This document shows positions 20,881 to 33,570 of a DNA stretch of 64,000 nucleotides, one piece after another. The DNA is from Tetragonia tetragonoides. Taxonomy: Eukaryota; Streptophyta; Magnoliopsida; Caryophyllales; Aizoaceae. The stretch covers positions 19,041,501 to 19,105,500 of the forward strand of contig CM076144.1 in assembly GCA_038025085.1 (NCBI GenBank), read 5' to 3'. The notes under the pieces were generated by a model. That model did no database searches, was not told the DNA's origin, and saw nothing but the letters and a program-made list of their open reading frames with translations. Within the stretch, counting starts at the first letter, position 1. Each line of letters begins with the position of its first letter. The position numbers and the translations under genes were made by a program.

Positions 20881-22957
20881 AATGTTGGTGTTTCTTTACT
20901 TCAATAAATAAAATCCTTTCTTTTGGTGGGAAATAGTAAGGTGTTAACTACTTAATGTGCTCTTTGGAATTTGTTGCCCGTGCAGTTCATTTCAGTGGTG
21001 ATCTTATGTCTATTCAATAGTTTTCAGTTTAATTTCGTTTAGTTCACTGATTTATAGTACTGTTCAATACCATACATTTTGTCTTACATATTAAGTGGTG
21101 TTATTCACTTAACTAGTTTTCAATTCACTGCAATATATTCATTTTAGTTCAATCCGGTTCTAATCAATTCAGTTTATTCCTTAACAACACACCCTAAAGC
21201 TCCGTTCAGTTAGCATTGTGGTTATTTTTTTTAGTGTAATTTTTACAGTTTTCGTTATCACAAAAACTTCTATAAGACGGTCTTTTTGTAACTTTTGGTG
21301 AAACGAGGGTAACTTTTTAATGAAATAAGGGTCACTAATCACTATAAATAATCTTTACATTTCTAAATAGTGACCCAATATTTCTATGAATTGGTTTCAC
21401 ACAAGACTTAGGCCCTGTTCTTTTCGTCGTTTCTATGCTGCATTCCGTTCCGTTCCACACCGCGCTGCAATTTCCGTTCCGTTCTGCACCGCACCGTAAT
21501 ATCCGTTCCGTTCCATGCCACACAAGTTATATTTATTATCCATTCCGTCCCACGCTGCAATTTCCATTCCGTTCACCGCGCTGCAATTTCCGTTCTGTTT
21601 CATTCCGTTCCTCACCGTTCTGTATCATTTTGTTGACGAGAACAGGGCCTTACTGTTTCTTTAATGGAAAACTACCTCGATTAGCAAAAGCTTTCAACTT
21701 TGTGGTATATATTTCCGGCAAAATATCTAGCCGCTGCAAAATTAAAGCTACCTACATGTATGGAAGAAGATGTTGACACACGTAATAGCGTATCATTCAT
21801 TAGTTTAGTTTTTTTTTTTTTTTTTTTTTTGTTTTCTTTTGTGTCTATTCATCTTTCTGCTTACTCGTTTTTTTTTTTAGAGGGGAATAGGAGACTTTTA
21901 TTTATAGAAAAGTCATACGGCATCTACATCGAAAATAACACTAGAATATACTAAATCAACAGTACCAATAATAAATCTACTAACAAAACAATTAACTAGA
22001 ATACCCGAGCGCGACTCCCAACATGCATAGTAACCATGTGCTTCCTTTGATGCTTCATCTTTAACGGAAGTGGAGATCTTCACCGCAAGTACCGTAATTG
22101 TTTGCTCACAAAACGTTGTATGATACCATCGATTTTGTGCATATCCGGCCCCCAAATTCATATTAGTTGATACTAAATCGCACAATAGGCGAAGAGAGGA
22201 TCCTACAAAGAGGAAAAATATAAAAATCCCTAATAACTCCACAAAAGGGAGAGAAAATTTATTCCACTTAGAGAGCATAAACTAGAAATCAATGACAAAA
22301 ATAGGTGAAAACCATGAATCACATGTCGGGAATGGCCTAAATCAGCCTTCCCGCCCTGAAAATTTGTCCTAATAAAGATTAAGGTTGAGAGAGAAAGAGA
22401 AGAGGCAAAAAAGAGAGACTAGAATTTTTAGCTATTGGAAAAAGAGGCTTACTCGTTTTTTAAAATTCCCAAACCAACTTATTGTGTGGTCCCACTGTTT
22501 TCTCCACCTCACATAAAATTGTACCGGATAGGTGCTTCGCGTCACAGCATGTGACAAAGAAAATGTCGGCATGAAAAGGCTGGGTTATGTGTCATGAGAA
22601 GAAAAGAAGGAAAAAAAGAAAAAAAGGTAAGTGTAGCAATTAAATGGGAAAACAAAACAATAGCAGAGATTAGAGAATCCTAAGATGGATTTACTTCGTG
22701 GTAATGTAATGTAATCAATTTTGTGAGTAGAGATAGAGATGGGAAGAAGATGAGAGAAGAAAAAAAGAATGATTAATTACATTGCTTAATGTAATCATCT
22801 TTATATGGGATAATGATGAGAGAGATAAGATAAAAGGGAAAGTAATTATGATTATAAGGAAAGATGTAATCAATTTCCCATCCTTTCTTAGTACCCCACT
22901 TTTACTTGGGTATTACAATGTAATCACCATTACTCCTAAATAATAAACAAGCCCTAA
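20881..22957. other. Non-coding interval with MITEs and homopolymer runs
   Basis: Besides the Harbinger MITE at 21411-21649 it holds a diverged GTTCAGTT-rich MITE-like stretch (about 20960-21196), a T run at 21810-21830 and a segment near 22515-22570 (GTACCGG, then CGTCACAGCATGTGACAAA) that resembles the sequence at 56385-56460 in the opposite orientation. No gene could be supported. Confidence 0.5.
21411..21649. mobile_element. Harbinger-type MITE, copy 3
   Basis: Ends GGCCCTGTTCTTTTCGTCG and GACGAGAACAGGGCC are inverted repeats, with TTA duplications at 21408-21410 and 21650-21652. The interior consists of repeated TTCCGTTCCGTTC words, which makes it longer than copy 1. Confidence 0.87.
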
Positions 22958-23317
22958 GAGCCTGTTTGAAAGTTTTGGGTGGGAAGGGAAGGGAAGGGAA
23001 TGAGGAGGAGGAGAAGGGAAGTGAAGGGAGGAGAATGAAGGTGAAATAATTAACCTTGTTTGGGAGTTTAAGTGAGGAGAAAAGAGGAAAATGGAGGGGA
23101 ACCGACTACTGTCACTTAAAAATTTCCCTTTCCTTCCATTGTCCCCCAATGTGGAGGGAAACAAAAATTGAGTTATTAGAGGGGAATAGAGGGGAACCGT
23201 TCCTCTTCATTCCCCTCCCTTCCTCTCTTTAAAAAAAACTCACAAACAAGAGTTTTTTTTTTATTTCCCCCTCATTCTCCTCCCTTACCCTTCATTCTCC
23301 AACTCCCAAACAAGCTC
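22958..23317. mobile_element. Harbinger-type MITE, 360 bp, different family
   Basis: Ends GAGCCTGTTTGAAAGTTTTG and CTCCAACTCCCAAACAAGCTC are imperfect inverted repeats, flanked by TAA at 22955-22957 and 23318-23320. The interior is GGGAAGGGAA-rich on one side and CCCCTC-rich on the other, so it can fold as a long hairpin. Confidence 0.8.
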
Positions 23318-25044
23318 TAAGGTGGTATTTACTACCTTGTAATCAAATACTTGTAATGCAATTATTTTATATGATAGTTATAAACTAGAAAATAAAAAAG
23401 AGGAGGAAAGAGATAGAAAAAGTGAGGTTCATCATTCAAAGTAATCACCAAAGAAAAAGTTGAGCAATTATAATTATATTGAATGATACAATTAACCTTA
23501 CCTTTTTTATCCCTCTCATCCCACTCCTTTATTTTTTACCCCATATTTACTCTACAAAATGATTGCATTACAAACGATTCCTTAAAGTCGGGCTCTCAAC
23601 CAGACAAAAGTCGGGCTCTCTCCATCTCCACCGGCTCTCCATCTCCACCTCGAGACTGACCTTCAAGCTCTCTCGTTTCTCTTTCCTTGGCAAACCCCCT
23701 TTCAAATCCAGTTGTTCAGGTACGAATTTGGTTTGTTTCTGTTGGTTTTTATTTGCGAAATTGGTTGTCAAAATTAATTGGTTTATTTTTTTTTGCGAAA
23801 TTGGTTGTGAAATATATTTGGAAGGTGAAATTTGTGTGTGAATTTGTATTGGTGATGCAATTTCGTGAGTGGGTGTTGGTTGTGTGTGTTTACCCATGTC
23901 AACAGACTGAGTAACCGGTTGGTTGCTTTACAGAACTTTTTCATGTGGGAAGCTTCAATGGTGTTAAATGATGGGAAAGACAAAGGACCCTGAGAGTCGT
24001 CGAAGTAGAGAAAGGCGTGTGACCTTTCAGTGACTTTCAGTCTCATAAATTTTGTTGAATTTATTGGTTCCAAGTTAGTACAAACAACCAAAGGAGAATC
24101 CCATTTGCCTTTGCTTGTTGTAATGAATTACTCCTGTCCATTTGCAATCGTTGGGATTTTCCAGCTGTCCACCTAATAATGATCTTTACCATATTCTTCG
24201 ACAGTAGTTAGAACTCCCCTATCCTAACATAATAACTAAAGATAGCAAGGTATATCTCTGTTTTTGAGAAGAAAAGATCACCACTAATGGCGAAAAGATC
24301 AACGACAAAAGATCTTAGGGTTGTTTGGTTCATGAAGAAGTTTAGTTTCATAGGCAATTGCATTAGGGAAGAAATATCATGATCAATTACACACAAGGTC
24401 TAAGATAAGCCACATTGTCCATGTTGTTAACTGTGACAACCAACTACTATTACTATCACCCAATCAACTTCAGATATATAACCTTAGTATACTGTGTTGT
24501 CTGGCTAGGTGAGTTATACACAATGTTCCAATTTTGTTGCACAGCTTATGATAGTCCCTTTTAACTAGGAGTCACTCTCACATTGGATAGCAAGTAGAAT
24601 GCTGGAGTTGCCTTTGTAATTCATATAAAGGAGAAGCTTTGAGGTAATGGGAATGACTGTGATATACTTAAGTCTTATCTCCCCATTGATAAGGGAAAAA
24701 ACATGTAAAGTCTTCTGTGAGACCCATGTAGGTGGATTCCTGCTCGTTTAGATTTGAGTCTTGAAATTTGCATCATTGAAGTTATTTCTATGAAGTTTGT
24801 GTGAGATTCGTATTGTGTCAAGTGACATGGTCTTGTTTATGGTTTCATAGTTGACAAATTAATGCATCTGTCTTAATTTAAGTATGCGTAAATTGTCGCC
24901 TTGGCATCCCTTGGAAGATGGAATATAGCCAATTTCCAGTGGAGCCAAAAGTTTCTCTATTTTTTGGCTTCGGAATGTAATGGACTAAAGCAAAATAGCT
25001 CATAAAACTGTCGGCACTTCTTATTTATTGTGAAGTTGCCGCTA
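23318..25044. other. Non-coding interval, possible 5' UTR exon near 23590-23717
   Basis: A CT-rich segment ends in CAG-GTACGAATTTGG at 23718, like a plant leader exon followed by a GT-starting intron. It may belong to the membrane-protein exon or to the Ulp1 locus downstream. Nothing else is gene-like. Confidence 0.35.
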
Positions 25045-25206
25045 GTCGTCGCACTTCGGATCTCGGGTCAAACGGAAACAGCCTCTCTGTGAAACTCTCA
25101 CAGGGGTAAGGCTGCGTACAACCGACCCCCCCTTACCCTGCCTAGTTGGGAGCCTCTTTGGAGGCACTGGGGTAATGTTAATGTACCATTTTCCCAAAAA
25201 AAAAAG
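25045..25206 (+). mobile_element. Plant SINE fragment with A tail
   Basis: The segment CGGGTCAAACGGAAACAGCC, then CACAGGGGTAAGGCTGCGTA and ACCCTGCCTAGTTGGGAGCC matches the conserved body of plant tRNA-derived SINEs. It ends in about 10 A residues at 25197-25206. The tRNA-like 5' end with box A is not recognisable, so it is probably 5'-truncated or diverged. Confidence 0.7.
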
Positions 25207-25333
25207 GTGTAAATTTTATTGTCTACTTGCATCTATGCTGTTTATCTTTAACTCCATGGTTCTTCAAAGGGACTCCCCTTTCCTTCAGGAAACCTTTTTT
25301 TTCCTCTCCTGATATTTTCTTCTTCTCCTGCAG

Positions 25334-25570
25334 ATTGGGACAATTACTCTTCTGACCCTAACAGGGTCTTACTCTCTTTGCTTTTTGTGGCTGCTGCGAC
25401 TGTCAATGCGATTGTCGTATCACTTTTCGTGTCGTTGGCAGCTGCTGGTGGTGTCTTAGCAATTTTCTTTGCTTGTGTAGCAGTGATTTACATTGGGGCA
25501 TTATCTGTTGCTGTTTTTTTCATTTCCTCAGCAACAATATCAGCAATTATCATTGTTCTTATAGTGACAG
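25334..25570 (+). pseudogene. Orphan exon of a plant membrane protein
   Basis: After a TCCTGCAG acceptor the frame reads DWDNYSSDPNRVLL and then about 65 very hydrophobic residues forming two or three membrane helices rich in Ala, Val and Ile. It ends at a GACAG-GTATAT donor. No preceding start exon or following exon of the same protein could be found before 26516, so it looks like a captured or left-over exon. I cannot name the parent gene. Confidence 0.5.
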
Positions 25571-26515
25571 GTATATTTCCTTACTGTCTAACCCTATATG
25601 CTGCTGTCTTTGTATTGGTTTTGTTGTCGGGGCTTGGAAGTGTTATAATTTTGGAATTTACTAGATGTTCAAGTCCTTTGGTGGATAGTTTTTACAATAA
25701 GGGGCACCAATCTTGCAGAGAATATGAAGTTGAATGCTCATTCCAGAACCTGAACATAAATCTCTTGCTGATATATGTTGTGTTGCTGTTCCTCTTTGCC
25801 ATCCCTCTCCAGCTCCCTGTTGTTGTTAATTTTTTTTTTTTTTTGCATTATAATTTTTTGCAATGGGGTGGAACCACTGTTTAGGTTGAACAGTGAACAG
25901 AGAGAAATAAGGGTTTGGAGATTTTTATATAAAGTTGAACCAGAGGTATTCGGTTTCAATTCCAAACCAGGTTGTGCTCTTTGTCACATGGTGTGACAAA
26001 GAAAATTGTCTTTCGGCTATTGCAACTCATATCCATTTATTAGTATACTTTGTTGAGCTGGACTTTATTACTTTGTTTGAGTAAAGGGTTTAGTTTAAAT
26101 TACTTTCCTTGGTTTTTGTTAATAAGGGATAGTTTTAATTAAATTTCTTCTAATTTTGAGCAAAAGCAGAGAATCAATATCTGCATTCTTTTGGGTGAAA
26201 ACGTTTGTGATATCCTATAAGTGATCATGTTTCAACCACAGCATTTTGAACAAATGATTCCGAACTTCACTAAAGTTATGCATACTGATCCCATTATGTT
26301 CAGTGAATGATTGAATCTTAGCATTTCATTTGTCGTTTCAAATAACTTGTGTGCTGTTATTTGCATGATAAGCATATATACCAATGAAATGGACGTTTAA
26401 TTATATGAATATATGTATGATGTATCTGTTATATATGTGTGGCGTGAACTCTGAATTGCAAATGATTGGCTTACAATTCTGAAATTGTACAAATGATTGG
26501 CTATTTGTGTAGGAA

Positions 26516-29500
26516 ATGGGAAAGACAAGTACCCCAAAACGGAAATCAAAGCGGAAACCAACTGGAGACGAATTGAGAGTAAAGAAAACCAAACCAACTT
26601 CTAAGAAGAAGAGCACCGTTGAAAAACGGATCTGTGAGCCACTGAACACTAGGTAAAGGCTAGTTGTTTGATTGTTTAGATTTGTTTGAGAATGTCATCA
26701 TAGGAAATAGCATTAAGAGGGGATTATAGAAACTGTTCACCCTTTTCTCTTTTCTGCATAATTCATCTGTTGGTATTCTTTGTATTATGAATGATTGCCG
26801 TTGATGTTTTAGCTAATTGGCTGACAACTTTAGTTGATAATGTACTTGAACTTGTAACAAAATCTGTCAAATCCACTTAACTTTTGCCACTAACAGTATG
26901 TCACAAAAAATGAGTAGCAAATTAAATGTGAAAGTTATGCACTAAGTAGGGGTTTCTGGTAAAATATTGTGAAGGGTATAAATTGCTATCCTTAAATGCT
27001 ATGCAAAACACCTACATTGATTCCCACATAAAAGTCACCAGTAGTCTATTTTTTAGTTGTTGTTGATCATTATTACCTTAATAATTCAAATAATTTCCGT
27101 CCCACTAATATTCTGAAAAAGACTTTTGTAAATGCAATATTGCGTTCAAGCAAAGTAAATTTGGAATTGATATTAATGGTGTTACTTATGACTTTTGTTG
27201 TAGGAAAAAGAATATTGTTTATACATCAGAGTCGGACTCATCAGACACTGAATTTAAACTTAGCGGTGAAGAGACTTGTTCTTCTTCTGACCCGGAGGAG
27301 TCATTGGGTTTGGAATCTTCCACTGAGCAGGGTGAGTGTGTGGAATCGGGAACTAAGCATATCTCTTTAGAGCCGGAGCCTTCAAAAGATGTCAAACGCA
27401 GCAAGCGCGCATATGTAAGTCCTAACATATATGTTTCAATAAACTACTACATTATATTTAAAATGTTACCTTCTACGCTAACATATATATATTATTTTAG
27501 GTACCTAATCTTCGAGGGGTTCCGGATAGGTTGGCAGCTTTGAGTTTGAAGTTGACTGATGAAAAAAGAAATTGGGCTATAGAAATGGGCTTTAAAAGTC
27601 TTGTATTCATCAACCGTATTAAGTTGGATAGAACACTTGCGTATTGGTTGATGTGTAATTTTGACCATAAAAAAATTATGTTGAACGTGAGAGATGGATT
27701 GATGATGAAGTTAACAGCCCAAGAGGTGGGTTGGGTATTGGGAGTACCAACTGGTAATTTCAAAGTACCTTTGAGTAAAAAATATAACAAGGAAGTGTAT
27801 CGTGAGGCCTCAAAGTTTTACCAGAATAAAGAGGGAATTGACAGCAATTATGTGCTGGTTTTGATAGAGGAGGCCGTGGATAAGGAACAATTCAAGCGTC
27901 ATTTCCTGTTGTACTTGCTTGGTACATTTTTGAGCCCAAGTCAGGCCAACAAAATCAGTCCTTCAATTCTGAAAATTGTCATCCAGATTGACAAATGGCC
28001 CTCAAAATACAACTGGGGCAACTTTGTCCTCGATGGGTTATGCATAGCTCGTGATAGGGTTGCGAGAAAGGCGAAGAAGGATGGAGTTCCATGTTGGAAA
28101 AGTCAGAGCAGTGGATTTGGTGGCTGCTTGCTGTTTTTGGTGGTAAGTTGGTAAATGTTTAATTTATTAAATTTTTCTTAGGAGTTCCCATTATTTTTTA
28201 TACCCTGAAATGTACTGTTTGAGGGAACTAATTGAGTTAAGGGTAGTATTTGTTGTAAGTAAAGGGTATTAGTAGTTGGTTTTTTTATCTCCTTCTAATG
28301 AATCCTTATGATAATGAATCTTTTCTGTCTTCACTGAACTATTACAGTCTTATCCTCACAAGTACATCGGAATGAACTATTTTCTGTGTCCTAAAAAAGT
28401 AATCTTTATTGTCTTGTATTGTGAACTTATCAATTGACAAACAGTTGTTTTCTATACTTGTATATTTCTAGATTTATTATTTGGACCGAGTTGACATTCA
28501 AAAGTTGATTACTTGGAACAAGCAAGCCAGAATTACTGTATGGATGCAAGATTTGATGGACGAAGTCATCAAAGCTGACTGGGATGCAAAAAAGAAAACC
28601 TTTGGCAAAGCAAAGGTAAATGCTTCCTTTATTGCTAAGATGTACGACTTCGAAACTGTGGGCTTGTTTTTATACATGTTATGAAACAGATTTTTAGGCC
28701 TCATGAAATGAAAAATGGCCAAAAACGTCATCCTTATGATAATGAGGTGGAGGTTTTTTTTGCTGATGCTGACGATTCCATTGCGATTCCTGAGTTGGAG
28801 AAGCCAGTAATTATATACTTATACTCATAGATACCTAAAATTAATTTGAATAGTGAATGATACCTAATATTTCTTTAATGAACACCATTATGACAAGTTT
28901 TTTTTCTTTAATATAGCAAGTTATTTTTAGTGATATAAAATTTGTTTTCTTTGTCTCAAATAATAGTGGTCGACAAATGATGATTTGATGTATCCAAAAC
29001 GGTTAGATTTTGATGCTTTGGAAGAGGCAATGAGAGAAAGGGCGGAAAAGAAGGCTAAAAGACTTGCTGAGTGGGGCAGTGGTAGTGGCAGTGGTGGTGT
29101 CAGGCAAAATGATGAAGATGTAGATATGGATAGGATTTCTTTAGACTTTAGTGTCATTCATGCTGTGCAAAATACGGAAAGGATAGTAGATAGGATAGAT
29201 TTAGACCACAGTGAATATGATCGTGCTCCAAATTTTGAAAGGAGAGAGGAAACCTCATGTCCTCCGAGGAGTGATGTTCATATGAGATCTCCTGATGCTT
29301 GTACGATTGTAGGGTAGCTTATGTTTGATGATTCAAGGGAAAAAGATGGGTTTTCAACGCCAGGGAACACTCTAGAAGGAGGTTACGCGAGTGACGGGAA
29401 TGAAGAGTTGGATAGTTTGAATGATGGTCCGAACTCTAGGTACTGGCGATGCAAAAGAAGGTCAAAGATGAAGACAGAAGGCTACAAAGTTGTCAAATAT

Positions 29501-32363
29501 ATTCGCCAAGTATCTGAACGTGCCAGACCTCAAAAACTTTCTACTGCAGATGATAAAAGGTAAACTTGTAAAAGGTCGAAAAATTTCAACTGATATTCCC
29601 TTACTACGACTCAGTTTAGTAGGCCGAGCATAGAGAGACTTACATTTCTAGTTTTGTAATGTGTTCACTTTGATTAAAACAACTCATCATGAAAATTGCT
29701 TTTTGCAGGCTGGATAGCGTGTGTGTGGTGGAGACTGATTTATATCAGTTGTCAGCAACCGAGCTAAACACACTACTAAGTCCACGGAAATGGCTCAATG
29801 ATGCCGTACGTAAACAAATGTCACGTCTTTGTATGGATTTGACACTTGGCCAATTGTTACATATTTTTACCCGTTTGATAAATTCTCATGTGCATAATAG
29901 GTTCTGAGGGTGTACGCTTATATGATGACAATTGAGTGGAAGGAACAGAACTGTCGGAGATTTATATTCCTTCCTGATTTTGCGGTTAGGTTTCAAGTTC
30001 TTCTCTAAGTATAAGGTTTAATTACGCAATAAATTGAACGTACTAATGGGTTATTATGTATATCTTATAGCGCCTGGCACTAGCAGGGGATCCTCTTGAG
30101 TTTATGGACCGATTAAGTAAGGATAAACATTGCAAACGAGTTTGGGAGAAGATGATTGCACTTGAAGTGAAGTTGACCGAGTGTGAACATGTAAGTTTTG
30201 TTTCAATGACTATATCACTGATGTTGAACAATTGCAATGCGCCTGCTGTCTGTGGTTTGGCAGTCATGAGAGAGGAATAAGATCTGGCATGGAATTGTTG
30301 TAGCTGGTAGTTTTGAATATGTTCAAAGCATAGATTTTGAATTAGTTGGCTTCCTCCTGGGCTTGCCCCTAATCTTGATGATATTTTCTTTGTTTATTTA
30401 AAAGTTTGGTATGAAAAACGAACACTGTTTTATGCCTTGTTGAAAAGTAAAATGGTTACTGTATTCCTTCCATGATTAATTTTTGGTCATGTGTAATAGT
30501 GGAAATATCATTTGAGTCAACATCTAAGGAACCATGCAGTTTATATAGATTGACAGATTTATATTTGGAGTTTAAGCATCATGGCTGCTAGTTCTTGAGA
30601 GCTTTGAAAGAGTGTTAAAGAAATTGCATGAAAAGAAATAGTCTGGTATTGCTACAGTCAGTTGAGTCAGTGTATTGTGGGCAAGGAATTGTAAATGAAT
30701 TAAAATTGACTGGGAGTAAAGTTGAACATTCACTAGCCTGCATTCAGAATGAAATGGCCGTAGCAAGTGTGCTGTTTGTATTATTAACTGCCATTGGAAT
30801 GAGAAGTTGCCCCTTCATCTCAGAAAGAATGATATCAGAAATCTGTTTTGGATTGTCAGGAAAAAAATGTTACTTTGCTTTGTTACTTTTCAACAATTTC
30901 CCAACTTTATCAAGAGGTCTGTATGTCCAGTTATCTACTCCAAACAAGAGTATTTTACTACTGCATATACACATGCTATATAAAATTTCTATTGAAAATC
31001 TGAGTGGGATTGCAATACTGATAGTCTATTGATTACGCTGATGACCTTCTTTAGAGTACTTGTTTAGTACCACAAGGGTATAAATTCTTAGGAATTTTCA
31101 CTTGCTACGTAGATTGGATCTTCACCTCCTGCCCCTCGTTTCTTCTCCCTTTACACTTTTCAAGTCTTTTGTTATACTTGATGGTTAATATTAGTCTATT
31201 GGTACCTGCACCCTGAATGATTTTTGACTAAGCATTGTTACTGTACAGGAAGTTTGTTAAATGCTTGTGTTGTCCTCATTTTGTGAAGAAAGTTCTGATG
31301 GAGTTGTGAAATTAGATGGCTTTCATGATATTGCTTTGAAATGAATTCCACAATTTAATCAAAGTGTTTCCAACGTGTGTAGGTGTTTCTGCCTGTGTGT
31401 TTCAAAGATCATATGTTTTGCTATTGTTTGCACATGGAGGAGAAGAAAATGTTCATCATAGATTCATTGTATAAAAAGGACCATGAATATCACAAGTCTA
31501 TTAAAGATCAACTGGTAAGATATTGATGTTTCAATGAAAATTAGTAATTGTAGTGTTCTTTGTCAATGTGTAAGTTAAATGTTATTACATTGTATACTGT
31601 AGGTTGGTGCTTTGGATTTGTGGTTTAGGACAACGTATGATATGGTTGGATTGTTATCATGGGAGATCATTGAAGGAGATGTTCCAAGACAGTCAGCACA
31701 GTAAGTTATTTTCAATCATCATGCATAGAGTATTCTAAACTGCTAGCTAGGTGGATGCAGAGTTACATTGACATTAGGTAGCTGAAATTCAGTATACATA
31801 AGACTTTATTGAAGTTATGTTTTAGGAACCTTAAATGCGTTATCCATCTTGTATTGGTGTATTGCATGTGATTGGTTTTATTAGTAGAATGAGATTGATA
31901 TGGGATTTGGTGTCTTCTATCATGTGCTGGACGTTTATCATCTTCAGCTCTATCTCTCTGGTAGTTCTTGTTTTTTATGTCAAATAGAAAGATGTTGTAC
32001 TTAGGTTTTTGTGTTAAAAGATATTTTTCCTTTGTTCGTGTGTGAAGGAACTGTGGCTTACATACACTCATTGCATTGGATGTTTGGCCTAGACGGTTGG
32101 AACCGCACTTGGTGAGCTTTGTGTTCTCATTTCCTGCATAGTTTCTTTTGGATATATGTTCCATTATATTTTTAACGTCCCTCCTTTTATATTGAATCCA
32201 GGGACATGAACGATTAGCAAGGGAAAGTTTAGTCATGCAAATAGTGTTGCACGCTGAAAATAGACAAAAAACTGAGGTAGTCAGTGAGGCATCAGAGCTA
32301 GATAAGAAAAGGGTATCCCAAAAAGTGGTCGAAGAGGTAGCAGAGGAGGAGAAAGATGAGTGA
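26516..32363 (+). pseudogene. Plant-mobile-domain-like / Ulp1 protease gene, 13 exons, one TAG
   Basis: Exons 26516-26652, 27204-27414, 27501-28142, 28472-28615, 28690-28806, 28967-29559, 29709-29805, 29901-29984, 30071-30190, 31383-31514, 31603-31700, 32048-32111 and 32202-32363 all have GT-AG introns and keep one frame for 867 codons. Layout: basic, NLS-like head (PKRKSKRKP); acidic Ser-rich linker; residues about 117-420 resembling the plant-mobile-type domain of transposon-linked Ulp1 genes; acidic linker; Ulp1 domain from about 620 (LSPRKWLNDA). Catalytic His725 (KDHMFCYC), Asp742 (IIDSL), Cys794 (QSAQNCGLHT) and a nearby Gln are present, as in SUMO isopeptidases. The only lesion is TAG at 29315-29317 (codon 534), before the protease domain. 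It could be a recent pseudogene, a truncated protein, or a gene rescued by alternative splicing. Confidence 0.82.
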
Positions 32364-33274
32364 TGGTGATATATACGTATAGCTAACTGGTTGACAACTA
32401 GTGTAGCTTTTTTGGACAATGAAGAATTGTATATTTTTGGAGGTATTTTGGAAATATTTGTCATGTCTAACAATGGTGTTATAACTGGACCATTGACATT
32501 GCTAATCTTCAGTAGCTAACAGATATGCATTGGTGGTATTTTGGTAGTAGATTTTTGTATAGCTAAGTGGTTGACAAGTCTTGGACAATGAAGAAATGTA
32601 TATTTTTGGTTGTTTCATAGTCTATTTCAAAATGTTCTATCTTGTGAATGTGATCTATGTTTAGAAGTTCTCGATGATCAGCTCCAAGAACCACATGTTC
32701 TCGTTCTCCATTGTTATGTTTAGAAGATGATTTCTATCATACAGTGTGGCATTTGCGTGTCCTCTCGCTTAATAGCTAGTAGTGGTCTGCACAGTTTTCT
32801 TTTGACGAGAAGAAGACTGATTTCTTTCGGATTTAATTGGCTCATTGATTTTGCATTTTGCTCCTTAACTCCTCCCTTAGTGCCATAGTAATCCCTTATT
32901 TTCTTCAAGTACAAATCTCAAATTTTGTTCTCCTCTGTATGCAAGTCAGTCTAAAATTTTTGAAGGATTATGATTTTGAGAATTTTGTGAATACAAACTA
33001 AATGATATGGAGTTAACTAGAGGTAAGACACAATATTTGTAATAAGTTAACCTTGGGTACCTGGATGATTAAACTTTACTGCTCGGACAACAACTTTACT
33101 GCTAAACTGGTTACTTTATTCATGATCTAAAAGGTTTACGGATACCATACCAATTGGTTTACGAAGTACAACACCAATATCTTGAAACAAATCTAGCACT
33201 CCCTTACACAAATTTAAGTTAAACATTGAAACGTTAAAAGACAGCCAAGTCCTACACCAGTGGTTGCATGAAAA
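32364..33274. other. Downstream non-coding interval
   Basis: It contains the probable 3' untranslated region of the Ulp1 locus, with a short diverged internal repeat (GAAGAATTGTATATTTTTGG near 32422, again near 32590). The first CTTTACTG words appear near 33076. No gene is seen. Confidence 0.5.
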
Positions 33275-33570
33275 TTAAGGGAACATTTCTCGATTACAAC
33301 TGTCGATGGACGAGTCAGACTCCTCAAGCCCTCTTCTCCTTGCCTCCAGTAGTTCCTCCTCATATTGTGCTTCCAAATGATCTCCATATATGCCTAGGAG
33401 TTCATCTAATGTTGGCCCTTCCAGTACAAACACTCCGCCTAAAGCCCGATACATATTAGATACAACATCCCATGTTAACTTTTTAGATATCCTATCAAAT
33501 AATAGAATAACGTCGGACTTGATTGTCTTATACTCAGCTTTTTTTTGAGCCACATGTCTACGAATTCGTT
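33275..33570 (-). CDS. Unidentified exon, coiled-coil-like, DELLGIY motif
   Basis: After a TTTTGGTTTTAG acceptor the minus-strand frame runs open for 98 codons. It is helix-prone and charged (RIRRHVAQKKAEYKTIKSD), has TLDELLGIYGDHLEAQ in the middle and a Glu/Arg-rich C-terminus. The segment resembles PLNELLEIYDNHKKMQ in the Tekay-disrupted gene (38228 side), so the two may be paralogous. Upstream exons were not found. I do not recognise the family. Confidence 0.4.

Noticed and set aside
30628..31032. 134-codon plus-strand ORF
   Set aside because: It lies wholly within intron 9 of the Ulp1 gene and shows no domain. Intron size alone explains it.
31763..32473. 236-codon minus-strand ORF
   Set aside because: It is antisense to the last exons and introns of the Ulp1 gene, has no domain and biased composition, and is explained by the plus-strand exon model.
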